Source: Planctomycetota bacterium
Lineage (GTDB): Bacteria > Planctomycetota > Phycisphaerae > UBA1845
Assembly (NCBI GenBank): GCA_016200265.1
Contig: JACQFE010000057.1
Span: forward strand, 1-46,021
Length of the DNA stretch: 46,021 bases
Reading direction: 5' to 3'
Positions 8,462 through 15,847 of the stretch are shown here, piece by piece. The notes under the pieces are model-generated. The model had not been told where the DNA came from and ran no database searches. It worked only from the letters and a program-made list of their open reading frames with translations. Numbering within the stretch: position 1 is the first letter of the stretch; each line of letters begins with the position of its first letter. The position numbers were made by a program, and so were the translations under genes.

Positions 8462-8718
8462 GAATCCGTTGGAACAATTTGGCCATCGCATTGCTTCTGG
8501 TTTTTGGCGCGGCCTGGGGTTTGTCTCACCGCCATGAGCTCGGGGTGTTCGGGGAGTTGCTCAATAACGTGGGCGCAACCCACGACCCCGGCGAGCAGCT
8601 CAAGGGCCTGGCAGCGTTCGGGATATTGGCGATCTGCATCCTGGCTCTGGTGAGGATCGCTCTCAACAGCGGCGACGGCACCGACCGTAAGGATGGAAAC
8701 CGTAAGTCCGACGACTGA
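8458..8718 (+). CDS. Small two-span membrane protein
   Basis: 86 residues, overlapping the previous stop by four bases (ATGA). GAAAGGGACC about seven bases upstream serves as ribosome-binding site. Two hydrophobic segments (residues about 7-21, LAIALLLVFGAAWGL, and 51-68, GLAAFGILAICILALVRIAL) flank a polar loop. The C-terminus is charged (GTDRKDGNRKSDD). It sits between the ATPase/nuclease pair and the vWA protein and could tie them to the membrane. No family recognised. Confidence 0.6.
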   Translation: MRIRWNNLAIALLLVFGAAWGLSHRHELGVFGELLNNVGATHDPGEQLKGLAAFGILAICILALVRIALNSGDGTDRKDGNRKSDD

Positions 8719-8772
8719 TTTTCCACCATGCCGGTGGCAGCGCGCGGAACATCACGAACAAGGAGATTGATC

Positions 8773-9585
8773 ATGGCCTATGAAAAAAAAGTCAGCCGTG
8801 CGTTCGCAGCTCTCATCATATTCTTGCTCGATGAAAGCAAAAGCATGGCCGACATGCTTCATGGCACGTCCGACGAAAAATTCAAGTGGGTCGAGCGTTA
8901 CTTCGGGATCATGCTTCAGGAACTGCTGGCTCGCTGCACCGAAGCGGTGGTCTCCGGGGTAGTGATCAAGCCCCGGTATTACATCAGCGTGATTCGATAC
9001 GGATCGAGTGTGAGCGTCTGGGGCGACGAGATCATGTCCATTGAGGATGCCGCCTTGCGGTTCGCGGAATCGCACAACTCGCTCGGTCTGGGCGGACACC
9101 TCAGCGGCACGGATGCCCAGCGCGCCTTCGCCACCGCCCTCGATATCGTTCGAAAGGCGATCCAGGATCCGCGATTCCGAGAGTCGTTCCCACCAATGAT
9201 GTTTCATTTAACCGACGGCGAAAGCCAGACGGACGCCACAGATCCCGCCAAGGAGATCATGAATCTCGCCACGACAGACGGCAACGTGCTCATCGCCAAT
9301 GCGTACATCGGTGCCAAAACGAACCTTCCGTACCAGGGTCCGGATGACTTCCCGGGATACGCGAGCGAAGCCGAAGCCGGACCGAGCAGTGACAACCTTC
9401 GCCTTTTCCAAATGAGCAGCGTCATGCCGGAGACCATTCGCCAGAACCTGATTGCCGACGGCATCTTTCCCAAGATTCGACCCAACACGCAGCTCATGTT
9501 CGACGTGCGGACCAAGGAGATGCTGAAGTACGTGATCCAGGTTGTGGGCAGCGTGGGATCCCGCGCGGATCGCAATCGGAGTTAG
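8773..9585 (+). CDS. TerY-like von Willebrand factor A (vWA) domain protein
   Basis: 270 residues; the start is set by AAGGAGA seven bases before the ATG. The whole protein is one vWA domain with an intact metal-ion-dependent adhesion site: DESKS at residues 20-24, Thr113 in SGTDAQRAF, and Asp148 in HLTDGES. It is followed within four bases by a PP2C phosphatase and then a kinase, the arrangement described by Anantharaman and Aravind as the TerY-P triad. In that model the vWA protein is the phosphorylated scaffold or regulated binder. TerY-P loci are linked to stress and, in later screens, to phage defence. No TerC, TerD or other ter genes are in the window. Confidence 0.85.
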   Translation: MAYEKKVSRAFAALIIFLLDESKSMADMLHGTSDEKFKWVERYFGIMLQELLARCTEAVVSGVVIKPRYYISVIRYGSSVSVWGDEIMSIEDAALRFAESHNSLGLGGHLSGTDAQRAFATALDIVRKAIQDPRFRESFPPMMFHLTDGESQTDATDPAKEIMNLATTDGNVLIANAYIGAKTNLPYQGPDDFPGYASEAEAGPSSDNLRLFQMSSVMPETIRQNLIADGIFPKIRPNTQLMFDVRTKEMLKYVIQVVGSVGSRADRNRS

Positions 9586-9589
9586 TGCG

Positions 9590-10066
9590 ATGAATACGCA
9601 GGCTGCAAACGATCAAATGTTCGACGCTCTCACGGTGATCTCACCGGCTCTGGAGGACGGTCAGCCCAAGGACCAGGACCGCGCCGCATGGATTTCCACA
9701 CCCGCCATCGCTGCCGTCGCCGACGGCGTAACCACGTCGCCTCATGGCGACAAGGCCGCTGAACTGTGCGTTCAATTCGCTCCCGCGCTGTTTGAAGGTG
9801 ATATGACCGAGCGACTCGCAGGAATCTGCGATCTTCTGCAGATCCGGCGCCGTAGTGTGCAGCACGGCGCGATCAACACCTCAAACTTGCCCCCTCAATA
9901 CGGAATCTGGTGGAACAGGCAGCTCGAACTCGCCTTTCCTCCGCCTACCAAACCACGCTTTCGGCAGCGAAATTCACAGCCGTCAACAACGGCGTACATG
10001 CGGACGTCTTCCATTGCGGAGACTCCATGTTCGCGGCTTTCTCGAAAGAAGGTGAACCACTGCTGA
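9590..10066 (+). CDS. PP2C-type Ser/Thr phosphatase, N-terminal part (frameshifted gene)
   Basis: Starts at the ATG four bases after the vWA stop. It encodes the PP2C N-terminal motifs: QDRAAW (first metal motif) and AAVADGVTTSPHGDKAAE (the DG motif with its metal-binding Asp), then helices as far as LLQIRRRSVQ. From about 9856-9910 the coding sense moves to another frame, so residues beyond the PPQY segment at about 9890-9901 are probably not native. The rest of the enzyme is encoded by the overlapping frame ending at 10740. A run of five C at 9890-9894 lies exactly in the changeover window, and one missing base there would restore a single protein of about 380 residues. Confidence 0.7.
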   Translation: MNTQAANDQMFDALTVISPALEDGQPKDQDRAAWISTPAIAAVADGVTTSPHGDKAAELCVQFAPALFEGDMTERLAGICDLLQIRRRSVQHGAINTSNLPPQYGIWWNRQLELAFPPPTKPRFRQRNSQPSTTAYMRTSSIAETPCSRLSRKKVNHC

Positions 10067-10740
10067 TCATGCCCGACGGAAATGCCACGCCGGCAGGATC
10101 ATTGGACGAGCATGGTTCATTTGGGCCCGGCGATCTGTATCTCGTAAGAATTCACGGTACGGCGAAAGACCATGTGATTCCGCCATCCGCCAATCGCCTG
10201 CCCATCATCAATCCAGGCAATTGGTACCTCTGCGAAACGATCGAACCATGCCAGCCGTCCAACTCGCGGCCGAATGCGACTCCATCAAAGCGGGGGCTTC
10301 CTGCCGGATCACGATTGCTGGTGCCGCATTATCAGGTTGGGCGTCCAATCGATTCTGAATCAAGCGGCTACCGTGTCGTGCGCTTTTCTCCGTCGATCCA
10401 CGTGCTCGACATCCAGAACGGCGCTATGACACAGCCGACAATAAAATCCTCCGCGACGGCGGTACTGCCCGACCACTTCGCCGCCGGCCACTGGACGCAT
10501 CTCAAGGAATCATTTCCTTGGGGAACGGAGTTCATTTTGGCCACGGACGGATTCTATTCTGCCTTCAAAGACCCCGCGGAGATGTGGGCGTGGCTCAAGG
10601 AATCCGAACACGCCCTTCACGACGAAGTCTTGCGTCCGGAGCGGCTGGAAACTTTGCATGAGCGGCTGCGCCGCTCCGCCGGCGACGATGATATTTCCTT
10701 CATCTGGGTTTATCCGCGTTTTGCAGTTCACGAGGAGTAA
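9910..10740 (+). CDS. PP2C-type Ser/Thr phosphatase, C-terminal part (frameshifted gene)
   Basis: This frame carries the remaining PP2C motifs: DVFHCGDSMFAAF (the GDS motif after helix 2), FILATDGFYSAF (TDG with a metal-binding Asp) and GDDDISFIWV (the terminal DD motif). The GTG at 9910 is only the first start codon in this frame after TAG 9853-9855; it probably is not a true start, because the N-terminal metal sites lie in the previous frame. The phosphatase would reverse the action of the kinase that begins six bases downstream. Either the gene is broken, the base is an assembly error, or ribosomes shift frame; the sequence alone cannot decide. Confidence 0.7.
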   Translation: MEQAARTRLSSAYQTTLSAAKFTAVNNGVHADVFHCGDSMFAAFSKEGEPLLIMPDGNATPAGSLDEHGSFGPGDLYLVRIHGTAKDHVIPPSANRLPIINPGNWYLCETIEPCQPSNSRPNATPSKRGLPAGSRLLVPHYQVGRPIDSESSGYRVVRFSPSIHVLDIQNGAMTQPTIKSSATAVLPDHFAAGHWTHLKESFPWGTEFILATDGFYSAFKDPAEMWAWLKESEHALHDEVLRPERLETLHERLRRSAGDDDISFIWVYPRFAVHEE

Positions 10741-10745
10741 TTCGC

Positions 10746-11801
10746 ATGGCCCGGAATGCTCTTCAGGAATGGTTCAGTGACGGCCGACCAGCGACGATCG
10801 CCGGTCATATTCTCCGGCTCCATGAACACGCCGCGTTACCCGGGACGCCGCTTCTGGTGCAACGCGGTCAGGCGGTTGTTGCCTTCCTGCAAGCGGACGA
10901 TCAAACCGAATGGGTGCTGAAGAAGTTCGTACCGGGTCGTCAGCCCGATCTGACCTATCTGCAAAGCGTTTCGAAAGTTCTTCCCAACCTGCCCGCGTTT
11001 CGCTCCGCAACCCAGCGGATCCTGCTCGATGAACACGCACTCACATCTGGTTCGGGTTGCTACTGTTCAAGAGCGCTACGCGATGGGCTTCGCGGTGCAT
11101 TGCTGCAACCACGTCAACCGGGAAACAACTGGACATCGCTCGCCGATGAAATTCGGGACGGAAAAATACGAATGGATGCGTCCGTGAGACTGCGACTCTG
11201 CCGTCAGCTTACGGAGGCCGTTGATGTGATGGAAGCTGCCGGAGCGGCACATCGCGACTTGTCCGGCGGAAATGTGCTTATTGATTGGCTCCTCTGGCAG
11301 CTTGGATTGATCGACTTCGACAGTGTGTATCACACATCGTTGGCCATGCCTGACGGCACGACCGCGGGCACCGAAGGCTATTGCGCTCCCTTTGTATTTT
11401 CGGGTGGCGTCGCCGATTCGCGACGAAGCTGGTGCCCTTGCGCCGACCGCTATGCGCTCGCCATTTTGAACGTGGAATTCCTGCTCATGGACGGTAGCAG
11501 TTCTTGCGCCGAGGACGGCGGGCTGTTTCCGCAGGAACAGTTGCGCACCCGGCACGGTCTCCGGATTGATGAGGTGCGCGGTCAATTAAAAAGGCAGTTT
11601 CCGAGCGCCGTTTGGCTGTTCGACAGTGCCATTCACGCCAGCGCTTTCTTGGACTGTCCGAGTACCGGTGATTGGACGCGCTTTTGCAATCAGGCTGATC
11701 AGGCAATGCCTTGTCCAATTTCGATCGGCGGCATGGGTGACGGAGTCGGCGATCAGATCCGTTCGATCCTGCTGCGCCGACGACTGGTGGGGATTGGATG
11801 A
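10746..11801 (+). CDS. Ser/Thr protein kinase of the TerY-P triad
   Basis: 351 residues; GAGGAG precedes the ATG, and the PP2C stop is five bases upstream. Protein-kinase-fold motifs are present: WVLKKF (ATP-anchoring Lys59 or Lys60), HRDLSGGNVLID with catalytic Asp171 and Asn176, a DFD at 190-192 in place of DFG (LIDFDSVY), and GTEGYCAP (208-215) in place of the GT..Y.APE activation segment. The C-lobe is short and ends in a tail of about 100 residues with no clear domain. There is no membrane span or sensory domain, so the input probably comes from partner proteins. Substrates are unknown; the vWA protein and the ATPase are the obvious candidates. Confidence 0.85.
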   Translation: MARNALQEWFSDGRPATIAGHILRLHEHAALPGTPLLVQRGQAVVAFLQADDQTEWVLKKFVPGRQPDLTYLQSVSKVLPNLPAFRSATQRILLDEHALTSGSGCYCSRALRDGLRGALLQPRQPGNNWTSLADEIRDGKIRMDASVRLRLCRQLTEAVDVMEAAGAAHRDLSGGNVLIDWLLWQLGLIDFDSVYHTSLAMPDGTTAGTEGYCAPFVFSGGVADSRRSWCPCADRYALAILNVEFLLMDGSSSCAEDGGLFPQEQLRTRHGLRIDEVRGQLKRQFPSAVWLFDSAIHASAFLDCPSTGDWTRFCNQADQAMPCPISIGGMGDGVGDQIRSILLRRRLVGIG

Positions 11802-11880
11802 GGAGATTTCATACGGATTCGTACAGCGTCACGCAGCGCGTGGTGCTTCGCAGATGGCATGTTTTCGAAAGGGGAAATGC

Positions 11881-12183
11881 ATGGGAATTCTAGCTCCGTT
11901 GATCATGGCCGTGCTTCATTTGATCATGATCGCCCTCGATCTGCAGATGTTCTTCTTATTGATTTACATCGTGGCTTCTCGTTGGCGGAAGCCGATTCTC
12001 CTCGCTTTCAAACGGCTTGGTGAGCCTCTGGTCGATCCCATGCTCAGCGTGTTGTGGCGGGCACTGCCCGGAAAAGCCGGTACCAACGGTCGTTGGGGTC
12101 GGATGATCGCCGCGGTCATCCTGCTGGGCGTCGTTGAAATGGCTCGATTCGTAGTCGCATTGATTGCGTTTCAAGTACGCTAG
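11881..12183 (+). CDS. Small membrane protein after the kinase
   Basis: 100 residues from the ATG at 11881, preceded by AAAGGGGAAATGC. The first 33 residues are hydrophobic (APLIMAVLHLIMIALDLQMF, then FLLIYIVASRW) and form one or two spans. A basic, Pro-containing central loop follows, then a final span (MIAAVILLGVVEMARFVVAL). The pattern of spans around a conserved-looking GEPLVDPM loop recalls YggT-family proteins, but the match is loose. It is the last gene of the triad run before the recombination genes and is followed by a strong hairpin. Confidence 0.55.
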   Translation: MGILAPLIMAVLHLIMIALDLQMFFLLIYIVASRWRKPILLAFKRLGEPLVDPMLSVLWRALPGKAGTNGRWGRMIAAVILLGVVEMARFVVALIAFQVR

Positions 12184-12191
12184 TGTTGGGG

Positions 12192-12211
12192 GCAGCGGGC
12201 AAACCCGCTGC
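12192..12211. repeat. Perfect hairpin between cargo and recombination genes
   Basis: GCAGCGGG, loop CAAA, CCCGCTGC: an 8-bp GC-rich stem with a four-base loop, starting nine bases after the preceding stop codon and ending 16 bases before the next ATG. No T-run follows, so it is not a standard intrinsic terminator. It may be a dispersed palindrome, an RNA-stability element, or a partial terminator separating the cargo genes from excisionase and integrase. Confidence 0.55.
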
Positions 12212-12227
12212 TCCAAGGCGATGAAAG

Positions 12228-12497
12228 ATGACCGAATCCCGGCCATTCCAACCAGTTCTTCCCGACGGCAACGGCGGCTTTCACCCGTGTCCGGAACTCC
12301 TCATTGAAATCGAGGCCATTCGTTACCTTCGCCTGGACATCGAGGGGCCAAACAAGCCGACGTTGACGTTGCGATATTACCGAGAGCGCGGATTGCTCCG
12401 CGCCACCCGCGTCGGCCGGCGATTGCGTTACCGTCGTGAAGAATTGGATCATCTCCTAGAGCGACTCACCGGCCCGGAAAATGGTTCACAACGATGA
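12228..12497 (+). CDS. MerR-like / excisionase-type winged helix-turn-helix protein
   Basis: 89 residues. The second half holds a clear winged-helix DNA-binding unit, LTLRYYRERGLLRATRV followed by GRRLRYRREELDHLLERL. It resembles MerR-family 'RYY/WR..G.L' and HTH_17 excisionase domains, where the wing RLRY contacts DNA. There is no effector domain. Lying just upstream of the tyrosine recombinase, it is most likely the recombination directionality factor (Xis) of the element, or a small repressor. The start ATG is preceded only by a weak AAGGCGATGAA stretch. Confidence 0.7.
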   Translation: MTESRPFQPVLPDGNGGFHPCPELLIEIEAIRYLRLDIEGPNKPTLTLRYYRERGLLRATRVGRRLRYRREELDHLLERLTGPENGSQR

Positions 12498-12673
12498 CCA
12501 ACGCTTGCCGAGACGGAGCTTCCGGGATATCACTTCGCGCGTCGGCCATGAAAAAGTAGATCAAAGCTCGGCGGCGCCAACATGCAATTCACGTCAAGAA
12601 TCCGGGTCGACGTTCACGACGTGTCGCCTTCATCTGCATATAGCGCCCGGGCATTGGAAAGGAAGGTGTTGCG

Positions 12674-13969
12674 ATGGCCACGACGAGGGTGGGGATCTCC
12701 AAAGATCCCCGGAAGAAACACGGTTGGATCTGTCGCTGGTTCGGCGAATATGATCCGGCGACCGAGAAACAGCGGCGGTACTCCAAGGCCTTCGAACGGA
12801 AACGCGATGCCGAACGTTTTCAGGCGGCCAAGCAGGCCGAGTTCGATGCCGGGGCTACGAGGGATCGGCCCGCAGATATTTCGCTGGAGGAATACTGCAA
12901 GCGGTTCACGGACACGTGCCTGCGAAACCGAAGCCAGAGTCATCGGGCGTGCTTTGAGAACACAATCACGCAGCTCAAAGCGCACTTCGGCGCCGATCAA
13001 TCGGTTCGACGAATTGATCGTCAGCAGGCTGAGCAGTTCATCAATTCCCGGGTTCGCGTGCACAAGAACGGCCGCGGGAAGGATGTATCCAGTTGGACCC
13101 GGGCGCAGCACCTCAAGCACTGCCGGGCTATGTGCCAGAAGGCCGTCGCCTGGCGCTTTGTTTCGGAAAATGTGTTCGATCAAATCCGCACAGGTGCAAA
13201 GCCCACGCGTCCCTGGCACGCCATCAAACCGGCGGAGTTTCAGGCGCTGCTTACCGTCGCGCCCGATGCTCGTTGGAAGGCGATCTACTGGGTCCTTTAT
13301 GGTGTTGGTCTTCGCTTCGGTGAGGCATTTAATCTGCTGTGGAGCGACGTGGATTTTGAACGTAGTCGAATTCATGTTCGCAATCGCGCCGCAAGCGAAG
13401 AGCTTCCTCCGTTCATCGTGAAAGCCGATGGTCGCGGAGGTGCCTCACGTGAGCGGTCGATTCCGATGCCTAAGCAAGTGGCCGATGCACTTGCTGGATG
13501 GCAGGTCAAGGCCCCGGAAGGCGTTCCGTTTGTTTTGCTTTCCGCGGACCGCTATGCCGCCTTGCAACGGAACTGGTCTCTTTGCCGCGCCCATTTGCCT
13601 CGCGAGGGTGCCAAGAAGACGCGAGACTGGCAGAATCGCGATGTCATTAACAACGTGCTGCGATCGGTCAAACGGCATGCCCGCAAAGCGGGGCTCAAGC
13701 TGACCGCCCCGATCACCGTGCACACCTTCCGCAAATCGTATGGACAAAATCATGCGGACAACGGAACGCCGATGCACGTTCTTCAGCAGCTGATGGGGCA
13801 TTCGAACATCGCCACAACGCGGGCGTTTTACATCCAGGTGGCCGATGCCAGTGAACGCGACGCCGTCACAAGGTTCGAGCGGCTGTTTGCGGCTCCAGCA
13901 GACGCGCCTCCGCAACAAGACGTCGTCGCGACTGACGCCGGATTGACGCCGGCGCTCGAAAGGAGGTAG
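12674..13969 (+). CDS. Tyrosine recombinase (phage/ICE-type integrase)
   Basis: 431 residues, full length for the family. The N-terminal part has an arm-binding-like segment (GWICRWFGEYDPATEKQRR) and a core-binding SAM-like domain from about residue 68 (SLEEYCKRFTD). The catalytic domain carries Arg214 in GLRFGEAFNL, His350 and Arg353 in HTFRKSYGQ, His376 in LMGHSNIATT and nucleophile Tyr386 in TRAFYIQV, so all key residues visible by eye are present. GGAAAGGAAGG lies ahead of the ATG. The gene ends about 50 bases from the 3' end of tRNA-Pro, identifying that tRNA as the probable attachment site. The 176 bases before it hold no gene that I can support. Confidence 0.93.
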   Translation: MATTRVGISKDPRKKHGWICRWFGEYDPATEKQRRYSKAFERKRDAERFQAAKQAEFDAGATRDRPADISLEEYCKRFTDTCLRNRSQSHRACFENTITQLKAHFGADQSVRRIDRQQAEQFINSRVRVHKNGRGKDVSSWTRAQHLKHCRAMCQKAVAWRFVSENVFDQIRTGAKPTRPWHAIKPAEFQALLTVAPDARWKAIYWVLYGVGLRFGEAFNLLWSDVDFERSRIHVRNRAASEELPPFIVKADGRGGASRERSIPMPKQVADALAGWQVKAPEGVPFVLLSADRYAALQRNWSLCRAHLPREGAKKTRDWQNRDVINNVLRSVKRHARKAGLKLTAPITVHTFRKSYGQNHADNGTPMHVLQQLMGHSNIATTRAFYIQVADASERDAVTRFERLFAAPADAPPQQDVVATDAGLTPALERR

Positions 13970-14021
13970 CCATGATGCGGGTTGACAGGCGGGAGTTATT
14001 GTTTTGCAATGACTTACGAAT

Positions 14022-14095
14022 TCGGGGCGACAGGATTCGAACCTGCGACTTCCTGCTCCCAAAGCAGGCGCGCTACCGGGCTGCGCCACGCCCCG
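14022..14095 (-). tRNA. tRNA-Pro (anticodon UGG)
   Basis: Read on the minus strand, CGGGGCG at the 5' end pairs with CGCCCCG at the 3' end (7-bp acceptor stem). A D-arm with AGCCCGGTAGC, an anticodon arm CCTGC-TTTGGGA-GCAGG, and a T-arm GCAGG-TTCGAAT-CCTGT follow. The anticodon loop reads TTTGGGA, giving UGG for proline. The discriminator is A and CCA is not encoded. The gene is complete. Its 3' end faces the integrase gene, consistent with use as an attachment site whose 3' part was restored by the element. Confidence 0.96.
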
Positions 14096-14108
14096 TCGTA
14101 CATAAGTC

Positions 14109-14137
14109 ATTGAAAGACAACATCTCCCGCCTGTCAA
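14109..14137 (-). promoter_or_regulatory. Likely sigma-70-type promoter of tRNA-Pro
   Basis: On the minus strand a perfect -35 TTGACA (14132-14137) is followed after 17 bases by TTCAAT (14109-14114), and the tRNA 5' end lies 13 bases further on. The element-side inverted arm holds a matching TTGACA at 13982-13987 and TGCAAT at 14005-14010, also with 17-base spacing, pointing rightwards into the antisense strand of the tRNA. Confidence 0.55.
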
Positions 14138-14374
14138 CCCTCATCGCTTCTCCCTTCCATAAAGTAAGGCGCTGAGAAAGTTGATTCGGCCTTTGAAATC
14201 AGCAGTGGATATTCTAATAATTTGCTCGCTGGCCAAATCTAATGCATTTTCATGCAGGACTGTACGACCGCGATGCGCCCCGCCATAATGATCCCGATTG
14301 GCGTCGCCATAATTTCCAAGGAAAGGATTACATCCGGTTCGCGATTGTTTGAATTCAATTGAAAGTGATAAGAA

Positions 14375-15829
14375 ATGGGAATTGAAATTCGTAGAAAGAT
14401 CCGCTCTCTGGCAGTCTCGGCCCTGATCTTGCTGACGCTTATCGTTGTGCCGGAGGTTAACGCCGCGGACGTAAGAGACAAGGAAGCCACTTCAGCCGCG
14501 ATCGATCGGCGAAAATCCGAGCTCATCAAAATGAGCGACGCAATCTGGGGATTTGCGGAGACGGCCCTTCGCGAGACGAAGTCATCGAAAGTGCTTGCCG
14601 ATTACGCCGAGCAGCAAGGGTTCAAAGTAACGCGCGGCGTGGCCGGAATGCCGACCGCCTTCACGGCTGAATTCGGGTCTGGCAAGCCGATCATCTCGAT
14701 TCTCGGCGAATTCGACGCCCTGCCGGGCCTATCGCAAAAAGCCGTGCCACTACGTGACATCGCCACGCCCGGTGCGCCCGGTCATGGCTGCGGGCACAAC
14801 ATGTTCGGATCGGCCAGCCTCGGCGCCGCCACCGCGATCAAAGAACTCATCGCCGGCGGGAAGCTCAAGGGCACGATTCGATTCTACGGCACGCCCGCGG
14901 AAGAAGCCGTCGGCGGCAAGATCTACATGCTCCGCGATGGACTTTTCAAAGACGTGGACATCTGCCTCGCCTGGCACCCCAGCGACAAAATCCAATCCGA
15001 CATGGTCAGCACGCAGGCCCTCGTCGATTTCATTGTCGAATACAAAGGCAAGGCCGCTCACGCCGCGTACGACCCGTGGAACGGCCGAAGCGCTGTCGAC
15101 GGCCTCGAACTCACCACACACGGCATCAACATGCTTCGTGAGCACGTCAAGCCGACCGTGCGCATGCACTATGTCATCCAAAGTGGCGGCCAGGTACCCA
15201 ACGTCGTGCCCGAGTACGCGAAGCTCTGGTGCTGGGTTCGTGACGCGAATCGCGAAGGCATGGATGAGGTGTTTCAACGCGTCAAGAAAATCGCTGAAGG
15301 CGGAGCGATGATGGCTGGCGTCGAATCCAAGACCACCGTGCAGAGCGGCGACTACGAACGGCTCGTGAACAACTCCGGCCAGAAACTGTTGCAAGCAAAT
15401 CTGCAATGGCTCGGTTCGATCGAATACACGCCCAACGAGGTCGAATTCGCCAAGAAAATCCAGAGCGCAACTGGCGTACCGGAAAAAGGACTGAACGGCG
15501 TGCCGCGGCCGCTGGAAGGCCAGGAATTCACCGGCGGATCTACCGACGTCGGCGACGTGAGCTGGGTCGTGCCCACAATCCATCTTTCCGTGACAACCGC
15601 CCCGATTGCCACGCCGTGGCACTCCTGGCCGGTCGTCGCCTGCGGCGGCATGTCCATCGGACATAAGGGAATGGTCTACGCGGCCAAAGCTCTCGCCGCA
15701 ACGATGGTCGATCTGTTTGAGGATTCAGCAGCCTGCGACGCGATGACGAAGGAATTCAAGGAGCAGACCGCCGGTAAGACCTATAAGGGCTACATCCCCG
15801 ACGGCCCCCCACCAATCCCAAAGGATTGA
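14375..15829 (+). CDS. Secreted M20 family amidohydrolase (AbgB/M20D-like)
   Basis: 484 residues with an N-terminal signal peptide (basic start, hydrophobic SALILLTLIVV, cleavage near VNA-AD). Metal-site motifs of the M20 dinuclear-zinc hydrolases are visible: GEFDALPG, GHGCGHNMFG, the catalytic pair in GTPAEEAVGGK, and a late PWHSWPV. A smaller dimerisation domain is inserted around KAAHAAYDPWNG. The closest group in style is the p-aminobenzoyl-glutamate or N-acyl-amino-acid hydrolase branch, which cleaves amide bonds; the substrate cannot be read from sequence. It is the first host-type gene to the right of tRNA-Pro, 280 bases away. That gap contains no other gene I can support. Confidence 0.85.
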   Translation: MGIEIRRKIRSLAVSALILLTLIVVPEVNAADVRDKEATSAAIDRRKSELIKMSDAIWGFAETALRETKSSKVLADYAEQQGFKVTRGVAGMPTAFTAEFGSGKPIISILGEFDALPGLSQKAVPLRDIATPGAPGHGCGHNMFGSASLGAATAIKELIAGGKLKGTIRFYGTPAEEAVGGKIYMLRDGLFKDVDICLAWHPSDKIQSDMVSTQALVDFIVEYKGKAAHAAYDPWNGRSAVDGLELTTHGINMLREHVKPTVRMHYVIQSGGQVPNVVPEYAKLWCWVRDANREGMDEVFQRVKKIAEGGAMMAGVESKTTVQSGDYERLVNNSGQKLLQANLQWLGSIEYTPNEVEFAKKIQSATGVPEKGLNGVPRPLEGQEFTGGSTDVGDVSWVVPTIHLSVTTAPIATPWHSWPVVACGGMSIGHKGMVYAAKALAATMVDLFEDSAACDAMTKEFKEQTAGKTYKGYIPDGPPPIPKD

Positions 15830-15847
15830 TTCAAGGAGACAAACGCA

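Larger units (their letters stand above)
4310..14095 (+). mobile_element. Integrative element with tyrosine recombinase next to tRNA-Pro
   Basis: From 4310 to 13969 every gene is on the plus strand, with short overlaps, ending with a winged-helix/excisionase-like gene and a full tyrosine recombinase. The recombinase stops about 50 bases from the 3' end of a minus-strand tRNA-Pro. That is the usual geometry for integration into a tRNA 3' end. DNA to the right of the tRNA is host-like. No second copy of the tRNA 3' end was found to the left, so the left edge is unknown and may lie beyond position 1; the NACHT gene and transposase tail could belong to the same island. The left limit given is simply the first gene of the co-directional run. 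Confidence 0.6.
13979..14140. repeat. Long interrupted inverted repeat flanking tRNA-Pro
   Basis: 13979-13995 (GGGTTGACAGGCGGGAG) is an exact reverse complement of 14124-14140, and CAATGACTTA at 14007-14016 is an exact reverse complement of 14103-14112. The spacing between the two blocks is nearly equal on both sides, so the arms are about 40 bp each and the tRNA gene lies in the middle. The right arm contains the likely tRNA promoter; the left arm, on the integrase side, is an inverted near-copy of it. Confidence 0.85.

Noticed and set aside
13972..14175. Plus-strand 67-residue frame over tRNA-Pro, and a minus-strand 230-residue frame at 13445-14137
   Set aside because: Both translate the tRNA gene (GDRIRTCDF and VAQPGSAPALGAG peptides), a well-known artefact.
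14750..15664. Long minus-strand frame opposite the M20 gene (and similar frames opposite the integrase and nuo genes)
   Set aside because: Shadow frames of GC-rich coding DNA; no ribosome-binding site or domain.
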